The notes under the pieces are model-generated. The model was not told where the DNA came from and did no database searches. It saw nothing but the letters and a program-made list of their open reading frames with translations. A stretch of DNA of 64,000 bases from Phocoena phocoena (Eukaryota; Chordata; Mammalia; Artiodactyla; Phocoenidae), in assembly GCF_963924675.1 (NCBI RefSeq), contig NC_089222.1, forward strand, positions 2,666,001-2,730,000, read 5' to 3'. A program made the position numbers and the translations under genes. Below are positions 10,651 to 21,030 of this stretch, piece by piece. The stretch's first letter is position 1. Each line of letters begins with the position of its first letter.

Positions 10651-11896
10651 TGTTATTGAACTTAAGTCCGTGTGCCCCACGCACAGTGAGGCCAAAAAAT
10701 ACCAAAACGTCCGCGTTTGCAGCAGAGAAAGGTTTATTACAGGGCCATGCAAGGAGACGGCTGGCTCATGCCTTAAAAAACCCTGAACTCCCTGAAAGCT
10801 TTCAGCAAAGCCCTTTTACAGGAAAGGCGAGGGAGGGGCATGGTTAGTTGTTGCAAACTTCTTGGCGTCATATCTTTTGTTCTTGAGGTCAGGTCACGGT
10901 CAGGTCACAAGGTTCCTGTAAATCTCCACCAAAACCATGATTATTCTCTGCTCTGATGGAAAGGGCACTTTCACCCTCCTAGGCCCAGGCTCTGGCTAAG
11001 AGGAGGGGGTCCCAGTCTGGCCAGTTACCCTGCCCGGGAGCGTCTGTCCAGCAGCCAGTCTGGGTCCTCCCGCCAGTGCCCAGGCCGGGCTAAAGAGGCA
11101 GATCTCAGCTGGCGGCGCCCTCAGGACCAGGTCCTCAGGGCCTGCCCAGCTGTTGTTACTGAGGGAGCCAGGCGCCCAGAACCCCGCCGGCCCACAGGCC
11201 TTTCCTTTAAACTGGAGAAAATCATTTGTATCGGATCAACAGGAGTACCTGCTGTGGCAAACACCCATCAGGTGAATTCCCAGCTCACGACAACTGCCCG
11301 CCTTTGAGGACAGCCCCATCACAGAGGTGGACCTTAAGTAACGATGTGCAGTGTCCTGGCAACTTAACCCTGACCTCCGGCCACCTCCTAGGCGGGAGAC
11401 AACTGACCTAAGCTGGACCCAGTTTTGAAATGAACGGAAAGACTGAAGGTGGTGGAAGCTGGTACCTGAATGGCCGTGCCCGTACACGCCAGGTGCTGAG
11501 GCCTCCGTGGACCGAGGAACCCACGGACACCGCCGCCATCAGGTCACCGAGCGGGAGAGGTTCGCGCGGCTCCCAGGCCTGGGTCCGGCCAGCATGCGGC
11601 CGCGGCGAGGGCTCTGGGGCTCCGCGGGACACAGCCCCCAGCCTGTCCCCGGTCCCCCCGCTCACCAGAGGGCCCGGAGAGCCCGGGGAGAAGGCTGCAC
11701 ACGCCTCTCCCCAAGTTCTCTGCCGCGAGGCCCCCTGGGAGCCTAACTGTGGGCGGAGCGGGGCCCCTAACCGCGCTCAGGGTCTCGCAAAAACGGCTTT
11801 GCATTATCGGGTATCGGCTTTGCGTATCGCGATAACGGCTGTGCACTTTTCTAAAAGTGCAAAGTACACAAATGCCGGTAAACAGCCACTAAAACA
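10651..11896 (-). mobile_element. Solo LTR of an ERV1-like endogenous retrovirus
   Basis: On the minus strand the element begins TGTTTTAGTGG (11896 back) and ends GTTCAATAACA (at 10651). It is flanked by 4-bp repeats ATAT (10647-10650, 11897-11900), which fits a class I (gamma-like) retrovirus. The surrounding L1 reads straight across ('cacttatat' / 'gtggaatct'). AATAAA lies at 10738-10733 and a TATA-like TGTAAAAGGG about 80 bp upstream of it (~10820-10811), so U3, R and U5 can be placed. It is very GC- and CpG-rich at 11000-11850. No internal viral genes remain. A short patch near its 5' end duplicates nearby L1 sequence (see findings). Confidence 0.8.
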
Positions 11897-12285
11897 ATAT
11901 GTGGAATCTAAAAAAAAAAAAACTTGAACTCATAGGAACAGGAAATAGAATGGCAATTGCCACGGGCTGGGGATTGTGAGAAAGAGGGAGAGACGGGTAA
12001 AATGGAACAAACTTTCAGTTACAAGATGAATAAGACCTGAGGATCTAATATAGAACATGGTGACCGCAGCCGATCATACTGAATTCTATCATTTAAATTT
12101 GCTGAGAACAGAACTTGTGTTCTCCCCCAAAGAAATAAAGGAAATAGGTGAGGCGACGGATGTGTTAATTAATTAACTCAATGACGGGACTCCTTTCACA
12201 ATGTATGCATGTATCAAATCGCCATTTTGTACACTTTAAATAGCTTACCATTTTTCTGTCAATTATACTTCAATAAACCTGAAAA
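11897..12285 (+). mobile_element. Old L1, piece 5 of 5 (3'UTR end)
   Basis: The 3'UTR runs from 'gtggaatctaaaaaaa' through 'cagttacaagatgaataag' and 'gatggatgtgttaattaa'-like sequence to 'cttcaataaacctgaaaaaa'. This resembles an L1MA-class 3' end and closes the copy begun at 229. Confidence 0.8.
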
Positions 12286-12299
12286 AAAGGAAGATGAAA

Positions 12300-13080
12300 A
12301 GAGGCACTTCACCGCAGGGGATATAACGACGGTCAGCTTCACTGGTCATCAGGGTGAGTCATCTCACCACAATAGCATCCCAAAACCTAACCATTATAAT
12401 GGCTACAGTGAGAAAGCTAAACAATACCAAACGTTGACAAGAATATGGAACAATCAGGATTCTCATCCTCCGCTGGTGAGAGATAAATGGGTAGAACCAC
12501 ATTGGGAAACCTGAAGTACTCACTGCCTCCAAACCTGTGAGTACTCTATCACCAGGGACCATTACTCCCAAAAGATACCTGTATATACAGTCACCAAAAG
12601 ATAGGTACAAAAATGTTCATATCATAGCAGCACAATTTAAAGTGGGCAAAAACTGCAAAGTACACAAATGCCGGTAAACAGTAAAATGGATACAGAAAAC
12701 GTGGCATATATTCCTCAAACTGGTTACTGTAGAGCAAGGAGACTGAACTAACTGCCACTGCATACGACAGCACAAATGAATTTCACAACTTAATGTTGAG
12801 GGAAATTCCAGAAACAAAAGGAAATACACAGTATGATTCCATTCCTATAAAGGTCAAAACTAGGCTCAAGTAGCCTACGGTGTTATAAATCAGTTAACTT
12901 GAAAGTGGATGGTGGGGAGAGCTGCCATGACATGGGCTTGGGGAGTGCTCCAGGGTTCAATTTCTCGATAGTGAGTGGGTTCATATTCAGAAAAATCATC
13001 AAGTTGTACACATGACTTGTGCACTTTTCTAAAAGTATGTTCCATTTCAATTACGTTTGAAATAACAAATGAGGACATTT
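12300..13080 (+). mobile_element. Ancient L1 3' end (L1M type)
   Basis: It resembles L1M 3' sequence, including the region around 'catatcatagcagcac' (12619), 'aatggatacagaaaacgtgg' (12685) and 'gtatgattccattcctataa' (12831). Its end carries 'gtgcacttttctaaaagt' (13019-13036). It is strongly diverged. Two short words in it recur in the LTR at 11840-11885. Confidence 0.7.
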
Positions 13081-13494
13081 TAAGAGTTGGCTTTTTCAGG
13101 AAAGGTGATGAAATGAAGCTCTATCACAGAGGCGCCCATCTCTAATACCAACAAACTTAACAACAGGCAATAGAACCCAGACTCCTCCAAAAAAATTCAC
13201 CAGCAGAAATCCAAAAAAAAAAGGGGGGGGGGGTAGTGTCACAATTTAATGTCACAAAATTCTAAAGGGGAAATAGCTGCGAGCTGAATTTGGAGAATAA
13301 TCTGAATATGCATCCTCAAGAGGTGGTGTGGTTGTTTAATAAAATTATCAGGAGACCAGAACTTGTTTTTCCTATGTATGGTTCTTCCCATCTCCCATCC
13401 TGCAAACCCACAGAGAAGTGGTGGAGACACAATTCCAAGCTCCAAAAATCTATTTCAGGAAAAATAAGTAAGTAGATGTGTGGTTAAAAAAAAA
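13081..13494. other. Single-copy stretch, no gene seen
   Basis: I see no coding potential or recognisable repeat. The only notable feature is a homopolymer junction at 13213-13233 (A10 followed by G11). Confidence 0.5.
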
Positions 13495-14006
13495 TAAAGT
13501 CAAAGACTCACAGACTTCAAAAACAAACTTATGGGGCTTCCCTGGGGGCGCAGTGGTTGAGAGTCCACCTGCTGATGCAGGGGACGCGGGTTCGTGCCCC
13601 AGTCCGGGAAGATCCCGCATGCCGCGAAGCGGCTGCGCCCGTGAGCCATGGCCGCTGAGCCTGCGCGTTCGGAGCCTGTGCTCCGCAATGGGAGAGGCCA
13701 CAGCAGTGAGAGGCCCGCGTACCGCAAAAAAAAAACAAAAAACAACAACAAACAACAACAAAAAAACTTATGGTTACCAAAGGGGAAAGGTGGGGGGAGG
13801 GATAAATTAGGAGTTTGGGATTAGCAGATACACACTGCTATATATAAAATAAATAATCAACAAGGACCTACTGGGAAAAGAATCTGAAAAAGAATGGATA
13901 TATGTATATGTATGACTGAATCCCTTTGCTGTACACCTGAAACCAAAACAACATTGTAAATCAACTATACTCTCATATAAAATAAAAATTAAATTAAAAG
14001 ATAAAG
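13495..14006 (+). mobile_element. L1 3' end split by a SINE
   Basis: L1 3'UTR ('agactcacagacttcaaaaa') runs to 13534 and resumes at 13764 ('cttatggttaccaaagggg') to an A-rich end 'ataaaaattaaattaaaag'. The gap is exactly a CHR SINE with its target repeats. Confidence 0.85.
13535..13763 (+). mobile_element. CHR SINE, ~200-bp type
   Basis: A typical body ends 'gcgtaccgc' followed by an A/AAC-rich tail (13727-13763). Target repeats AAACTTATGG lie at 13525-13534 and 13764-13773. It sits in an L1 3'UTR. Confidence 0.93.
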
Positions 14007-14117
14007 TCAAGAAGAATCCATTAGTACTATATCTGAGTAAAGAGAAACTCTGGTCAGGGTTGCACACACTAAATAGGAGGTTGACAAATCATCAGAATCT
14101 TATCAACAGACTAGAAA

Positions 14118-14276
14118 CAGGAAAAAAGTAAAAGTAAGAGGAAAGAAGGAATGAAGAAATGGAAAGAATGAAAAAGGGGGAGAGAGAGAGAGTGGAAGGA
14201 AGGGAAGGAGGGAGGAGGGAAGAGAAGAAGGGGAGAAAGGGAAGGAGGAAAGGAGGGAGGGAGGAAAGAAAGGTAT
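14118..14276 (+). repeat. Purine (GA/GGAA) tract
   Basis: About 160 bp are almost only A and G, built of irregular GAAAG, GGAAGG and GAGA units with a few T interruptions. It is low-complexity sequence with no coding value. Confidence 0.9.
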
Positions 14277-14885
14277 GGAGTTCCAAGTCCAGAACTTCTA
14301 GCTGATGCACAGCACCTTTACCTGACATCCAGATGTGACACCTCTTGATCCAGAGACCCAGGTACTAAAAGGACAAATTTCTGCCCCTCCACACACCCAG
14401 CAGTTGAACAAGAGCGAGACAATCATAATAAACATTTCATTCAGAAATAAACCCTTTTTTCTTTTAGAAAGGGGAAAAGTGGGAGCACATGGCCTTCTCC
14501 AGTCCATTGCAATCCAGAAATCCAACTGGGAAGGTGTGAGGGGTCAAGACCCTAGGGTGGGGAATATTCCTTCATCTGCCTCTGATTCCATAACCTCTGG
14601 GCTGCTCACCTGTCCACCATTCTCCATGGAGCTTGGCTCAACCCTCTAGAAGGGCCATCCTTTTCAATTAAACTTCTTTATTATATCTAAAGAGGGCTTT
14701 GAAACAACAATTGAGGCCAAAGGATCAAGAGATTTGGGCAGTGAGCCAAATGGGTTATTAAACCTCTACCAAGTAGACATAAACACAGTTTAGTCAAATA
14801 TCTTTGAGTGGATCCATTTGGCCAGAGTCAAAGTTTGTGCAGGGTAATGGTAGCAAAAGAAGGGTGTATGGAATCCTTCAATATG
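14277..14885. other. Single-copy stretch, no gene seen
   Basis: There are only short chance reading frames and no repeat I can name. Confidence 0.5.
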
Positions 14886-14992
14886 TCTCCCAACATCTAG
14901 AGAATAAAGTCCTCTGAGCCTAATAGCCAAGACCCTTCATAGTCCAGCACCAACCTGACTCTCCAGTCTTATTTCCCTTAGTTTATTTTCAT
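14886..14992 (-). mobile_element. L2-like LINE fragment
   Basis: The segment 'aaagtcctctgagcctaata' followed by 'cttcatagtccagcaccaac' and 'tctccagtcttatttccc' resembles the common L2-type 3' sequence ('ctccttagcctggcattcaa...'). It is diverged, and the strand is uncertain. Confidence 0.5.
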
Positions 14993-15270
14993 AGATTCTA
15001 TAGATGAGTCAAAATAAATAACCTGGTAAATTTTTCAGAATCAATATGCTATTAAGAATGTCATCTCCAAGTTATGTGTGTATATTTCTTATTGAGACCT
15101 TAGGAACAATGCTAAATAATGAAGTGTCTTTAGAACATTTCTGTATTCTGAGCATTTCTGCATGTAAATGACACGAGGGTCTGAAGAAAGGATGTGGAGG
15201 GTTTTCTGCTCCAGATTAAGCAGGTAAAGTTCCATGGTCACAGTATTTGGGAAGGATGCACTGTTTCTTT

Positions 15271-16037
15271 AGCAATGGTTCTCAAAAGAGGGTGATTTCC
15301 ACCCTTGGAGATGTTTATTAATTCCTTGAGATATTTTTTTGTTATCACAAATCGGGGGCTTGGGCCAAAACATGGAAACAATCTAACTGTCCATCAACAG
15401 AGGAATGGATACAGAAGATGTGGTACATTGTATACAATGGAATATTACTCAGCCATAAAAAAGAATGAAATAATGCCATTTGCAGCAACATGGATGGACC
15501 TAGAGATTATCATACTAGGTAAAGTAAGTCAGACAGAGAAAGACAAATACCGTATGTTATCACTTATATGTGGAATCTAAAGTATGACACAAATGAACTT
15601 ATCTACAAAACAGAAACAGATTCACAGGCATAGAAAACAGACTTGTGGTTGCCAAGGGGGTTGGGAGAGGGATGGAGTGGGAGTTTGGGGTTGGTAGATG
15701 CAAACTATTACGCTTAGAATGGATAAACAACAAGGTCCTACTGAATAGCACAGGGAACTATATCCAATCTGCTGGGATAAACCATAATGAAAAGAATATT
15801 TTTTAAAAAAGAACGTCTCTGTGTGTAAAACTGAGCCACTTTGCTGTACAGCAGAGACTGGCACAACATTGTAAATCAACTAAACTTCAATTAAAAAAAA
15901 ATCAGCGGCTTGGTGGGGTAGTAGGGAACAGGGGCTATTCATCTAATGGGTAGAGGCCAGAGATGCTGCTAAACCCACCGTGTTCCAGTAAAGAATTGTC
16001 TGGCCCCAAATGTCAATAGTGCCACCGGTGATAAATC
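15271..16037 (+). mobile_element. MER5A-like hAT element split by an L1
   Basis: The left half (15271-15361, 'ggttctcaaaagagggtga') and right half (15900-16037, 'catctaatgggtagaggcca', 'aatgtcaatagtgcc') join into one MER5A-type nonautonomous hAT-Charlie element once the L1 between them is removed. Confidence 0.75.
15362..15898 (+). mobile_element. 5'-truncated L1 3' end inside MER5A
   Basis: It runs from 'ccaaaacatggaaacaatct' to 'acttcaattaaaaaaaa'. It is flanked by imperfect repeats AAATCGGGGGCTTGG and AAATCAGCGGCTTGG (about 15348-15362 and 15899-15913), which lie in the MER5A. Confidence 0.88.
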
Positions 16038-16091
16038 TTGCACTACAGTTTGATCTACAAGCCCAAGATCTGGTCCAAAAGAAAGATGGAG

Positions 16092-16451
16092 GGACTTCCC
16101 TGGTGGTGCAGTGATTAAGAATCTGCCTGCCGATGCAGGGGACACGGGTTCGAGCCCTGGTCCGGGAAGATCCCACATGCCGCGGAGCAACTAAGCCTGT
16201 GTGTCACAACTACTCAGCTTGCGCTCTAGAGCCCGCGAGCCACAACTACTGAGCCTGCGTGCCACAACTACTGAAGCCTGCGCACCTAGAGCCCGTGCTC
16301 TGCAACAAGAGAAGCCACTGCAATGAGAAGCCCGTGCACCGCAACAAAGAGTAGCCCCCACTCGCCGCAACTAGAGAAAGCCCGCGCGCAGCAATGAAGC
16401 CCCAACGCAGCCAAAAATAAATAAGTTAATTAATTTTTAAAAAGAAAAGAA
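16092..16451 (+). mobile_element. CHR SINE, long (~330-bp) type
   Basis: The body carries the long-type 3' part ('ggagcaactaagcctgtgtg', 'caactagagaaagcccgcg', 'cagccaaaaataaataa'). Exact 15-bp target repeats AAAAGAAAGATGGAG lie at 16077-16091 and 16452-16466. Confidence 0.95.
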
Positions 16452-16466
16452 AAAAGAAAGATGGAG

Positions 16467-17560
16467 AGAGAGAGTTAGGAGAAAACCCAGCTCTCATCAC
16501 CAGAGTGGAGGGGGTGTGCTATTGGCAGACAGCCCAAAATATACCAAGGCAGGGCTGCACCTGCTTCTGTTTCTTCAGCCCCCCACACTCTAGCCACACT
16601 CCTCCCCATGTGTCCTCATAGGCTCTCTGGATCCTGAAGGGAGTGGTGCATGGCAGCCAGATGGCCTTGCCTCTCACCCTCTGCTTGTCCACTCGCTCTG
16701 CACTCACTGACTCAACACAAAGCAGCTGAATTACCATTGCTGTTTCCAGCAGCTTGAGGGCAGATAATCCTTGATGGAGCAGGGCATCCTTACTACAAAA
16801 AGAAAAAAGAAAAAGAAAGAAGGAAAGAAAACACTGAAAAATCTCCAAACTTGAAGTCCTTGGCAGTGGGTGTTTCCGTTTCCTGTCAGGGAGCCTGGAC
16901 TTGGCCCGCAGATGAAATGCAGCCGAGTGTGCCGTCAAAATAACTAGGTCAGTTTTCAGCTTCTTCTTGCAAGGCTTTTTCCTCCTCCTCTCCCCTCCCT
17001 GCTGCGCCCTCAGCTGGTCTGGGCCGGCCACCTTGATTTCCAAGAATTGGCTTTCTCAGCCTACGTCTCACAGTCCAAAGGCCCCTGGTATTGAATAAAT
17101 TGCCCACCCACTTTGAAACAAAGAATGCAGTCCTGCACCTTTGATTTGGGCATCTGGAATGGGTGACGCCTACAGTGTACAAGCACTGGACCACCTGGCG
17201 GAGAATGAAATTTTACCTGATGCCTGCTGGCATTCTGGGTTTCGTCCACTGGCTCCATCAGAACGTGTCATTGGACCCCGGGAAGTGCTAAGTTTCACGC
17301 TGTACCCAGGGACATGGTTTTAGGCCTGTGTCAGTGGGAAAGACATGATTTATCAGATTTGGGGAAAAAATCAAACAATAAAACCAAAAGTATACCCAAA
17401 GTATCAGGTTTAAGGAATCCAAAAGCCCTAGGGAAAAAACAGATGTCAGGAAAGATTCTTTTCAATAAAATCATCTCAGAACATGGCAGCTTTTAGATAA
17501 GAACATGGTATGAATAAAGACATCTACTATAGAAATTCTCATAGTTCTTCAACTACTTGT
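16467..17560. other. Single-copy stretch, no gene established
   Basis: The longest reading frame is 16519-17043 on the minus strand (174 codons, one T/C-rich stretch giving 'FLSFFLFLFSF'). It has no recognisable domain, promoter or splice context, and low-complexity sequence contributes to it, so I do not call it a gene. Confidence 0.45.
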
Positions 17561-17574
17561 TTACACTTATCTTT

Positions 17575-17695
17575 CTTCCTTTAAACACCAGTCTGTCCAA
17601 GAGATGGAGCTTATGTCATTCATCTTACACACTCACAATGCAGCAAAATGCCTCACGCCTGTTAGGTGCTTAATATATTGATTGATTCCTCAATC
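17575..17695 (+). mobile_element. MIR fragment
   Basis: 'cctcacgcctgttaggtgct' followed by 'taatatattgattgatt' matches the MIR 3' pattern of 'agcacctagcacagtgcc...taggtgctcaataaatg'. Confidence 0.6.
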
Positions 17696-19125
17696 TTTTC
17701 TTGCACACTTTTTTCCAAGATGACCCTCAAACATTCGCCCAAAGACACACGTCTCCCATTCCCTGACCCCGTGACCTTAGCTACTACTTAACATCCAGTG
17801 CATGTTACTAGTTAGCTCTTCCCCACCTGGATACTATCTCTTCGTTATCAGCTGACTACCACTCAGACAATCAGTTGGCTAGTATTACAAACTATGTGGG
17901 ATTTGTGTCCTAAAGAATGAAAAAAAAAAAAAAAATTACTTTTTGAAGCCAGTATCTATGCTTATGGTCTTACTTGTTGGTTGACATTGCAAGTTGCTGA
18001 ATTCAACTCTTTCTACCATCGTGTTCTACATGTTACAGATGCTTATAAATGCTTGTTGGACAAATCCTGGCTTCCCCCACCATCATCACAGAAGAGAGTA
18101 GTTAATTAAGTGTATATTCATGTTCTATTTACACATCAAACTAGCACATGATAATTCCCATGCAAATTCTTCCCGAGGAGAAAAATAAGGGAAAATGGGG
18201 ATAAATCATATATATTTTAAAAAATCATAACTGCACCATCCACAACAACCTCCAAAAAAATGGATGTTTCTGGACTATAGTAAAATAAATATTTGCTCCT
18301 AATTGAAGGGCTTAGGTATAAATTTCTTACATTAAGAAAAAAAGAAGAAAAAATCCTAACTTGACATGCAATCTGTCAGGGATGTGTTCTTGGGTAAATA
18401 AGGTTTCAGAGATTTTTTTTTAGAAAAGAAAGATTGGCAAAGACTTATGGAGGTTATTTCAAAGGCCTAGAAGCTGAAAGGATGGCATCGAATCAAGACA
18501 GCAAGGCACCCCAGGGGCTGAACCATTAAGGAAAGTGATGGAGCCTGGACTGAGCTGAGTAGGGAGAGAGAAAAAAGGCAGAGTCAGAGACAAGGAAGCC
18601 AGGGCACCATGAGTGACATCTACCAAGGGGGAACATTGGTGAGTGGTCCCCATAGTCATTCCACAAACACGGGGGCATTGTCACCAGCTTCTGCTTTCCG
18701 CTCTTCTACTAATTAGGACATGCATCTCCCTTTGTTTGCTCCAAAAACATCTGGCACAAACTCAAGCTATCATAGAGTAGAATATGATCATGACTTAGAC
18801 AACAAACCTTTCTGTGTAAACCTAAAGTTCTCAGAGTGTAAGCAATCAGAAAATTGCTACTAGTAACCCACGGGGAGAGCTTTCAGACCTAAGTTTTAAA
18901 AGATATGTGATTGTAATGAGAAAAATTATAGAAATGATAACAACATCATTTTCTTCACTTTATCTAATGGACATTTTTTAATGACTATATGGTGCTAAGT
19001 AATAACAAAGGGAAATGGAACCAGCGATCAACCAACTTATTGATTTGTGTCTTACACAATCAATGTCCAAATGATTACTGTCTTCAATTTTGCCGTTTGT
19101 AGCAGGTATCTCTGGAGGAAACTAG
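17696..19125. other. Single-copy stretch, no gene seen
   Basis: I see no convincing reading frame or repeat. There is an A16 run near 17919. A MIR-like tail ('gcttataaatgcttgttgg') near 18040 is too short to call. Confidence 0.45.
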
Positions 19126-19129
19126 GTGC

Positions 19130-19312
19130 CAGCCATGTCTGGATGCTTTATGAGAGTAATTGATCTTCCTGGGAGAAATATTACCTTCTCTACTTTACAG
19201 ATGAAGAAAGGAAGATTCCGAGAAATTAAGAAGTTTCTCAAAATATGTGGCAGCACCAGGATTTGAACTCTGATTCTTCTAATTCCAATCTCCCGTGTCT
19301 AATACTAAGTCA
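19130..19312 (+). mobile_element. MIR
   Basis: The core is recognisable: 'ctttacagatgaagaaagga', then 'aagaagtttctcaaaatatg' and 'caggatttgaactctgatt', equivalent to the MIR 'cagatgaggaaactgagg...gatttgaacccaggtct'. Confidence 0.8.
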
Positions 19313-19418
19313 CTAGGTCCCAGACTTTGAAATTCCACAGAGCAATAAATTTTCAAAAACATTTTGAAGGTCAACATAAGATTGCCAACTCTTTATTTTT
19401 CTAGGTAAGGACATTAAA

Positions 19419-19441
19419 CACACACACACACACACACACAC
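19419..19441 (+). repeat. (CA)n microsatellite
   Basis: This is an uninterrupted CA dinucleotide run of about 11 units. Confidence 0.97.
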
Positions 19442-20529
19442 CTGTCACCATCATTTCATAAAAGAACATTTTAACACCAAAAGAGTGAATAAACTCAGCT
19501 TTATAAATAACACATTATATTACATTGCTTCAAGTGGGTAAATTTTAATCAGATGGTGAAAACTTCAGCTCAGCTCTGAACTTCCAAGGACCTGCATTTG
19601 GGAACTACTGCAGAAAATCAGGGAACCCCTTCAGGCAACAAAGTCCATCTGCCTGGAATTGGATTGGATCCTAAAACCTATTGGGGCCCACTTTGTTGAC
19701 TTCCAGCCACCTACATGGATCAAGGTATTCAGAAGAATGTGGGAAAATGTAAATGTATGGAGGAGAACATATAGATAACTTCAACATGTATAGGATACTT
19801 AGAGCCACTTTCAAGAGCAGATAATGCATTTGTTTGCCACTGTTCTCTACAAACTGTTACTCTTCTGAAAGACATTTCTGTATTGTAAGTAAACATTCCT
19901 GAAGCTAGGGGTGAATTAAGAAGCTCCTATGCCTTGCTTGGATTTAGGTATATACATTAAACTATGTAAATTTTGCACAAATTTTGCACTAATTGAAAAG
20001 GCACATAATTTAGTAAACAACCCATATGGACGGATCTGAGTTCTCTGCCTGGTTCTTTCACTCACTCACCATGACTTCCAGCAAACCACTAAATGTTTCT
20101 TGGCCTCACTTTCTCACCAGGAAAAGGAGGGACTAAGAATATTGTTCCCCAAGCTTTCCTTCAGCTCCATGAAACTCCGCTTGCCAACATCTGAGATAAG
20201 GGCTTGTTTATGAAGGATTATTTTATTCCTATTGCTTTAACTTTTCACTTTCCAATTATATTATCATTTTCTGAGTACCATACAAAAGTTGGAAAAATAG
20301 ACACAAAGCATGAAGAAGAAAAACCAAATAATAATCCTACCACTCAGAAACAACAATGCTAACAATATGGTTAATATTTTCCAAGTAAATTTTCACAAAT
20401 TTATAAAATTTTGCATACAAAATTTTGTATCTGTTTTCTCTTGATATTATATAAAGAACTTTCCCAATTTAATTGAACAGTTGATTATAAGCAAACATTT
20501 AAAATCACTTAAACATTATTTTCCCAATA
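19442..20529. other. AT-rich single-copy stretch
   Basis: No gene is seen. The last 250 bp are AT-rich and may include an ancient LINE remnant that I cannot assign. The 3' end (about 20520-20544) is the left copy of a target repeat. Confidence 0.4.
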
Positions 20530-20544
20530 TAATCAAACATTTAG

Positions 20545-20990
20545 TGTTCTATACACTAATAATGAACTATCAGAAAAGAAAGTAAAAATGCAATCCTGTT
20601 TAAAATTGCATCAAAAAGAATAAAATAGCTAAGAATAAACTTAACCAAGAAGGTGAAAGATTTATCTCTGAAAGCTATTGATATAAAACATTGATGAAGG
20701 AAATTGGAGATGATACCAAAAAATAGAAAAACATCTCATGCTCTTGGATTGGAAGAATTAATATTTTTAAATGGTCATAAGTACCCAAAGCAATCTACAG
20801 ATTTAATGCAATCCCTATCAAAACACACGTGACATTTTTCACAGAACTAGAACAAATAATCCTAAAATCCATATGGAACCACAAAGACCCCAAATTGCCA
20901 CAGCAATCTTGAGGAAAAAAAAGAACAAGCTGGAGGTATCACCAGACTTCAGACTCTACTACAAAGCTACAGTAACGAAAATAGCATGGT

Positions 20991-21030
<40 letters not shown>

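Noticed and set aside
11430..11927. 165-codon GC-rich reading frame, possible gene or CpG island promoter
   Set aside because: It lies inside the solo LTR, antisense to it. The high CpG content is explained by the LTR U3.
16519..17043. 174-codon minus-strand reading frame
   Set aside because: It has no domain, includes a translated low-complexity stretch, and shows no promoter, splice or retrocopy hallmarks. The length is plausible by chance.
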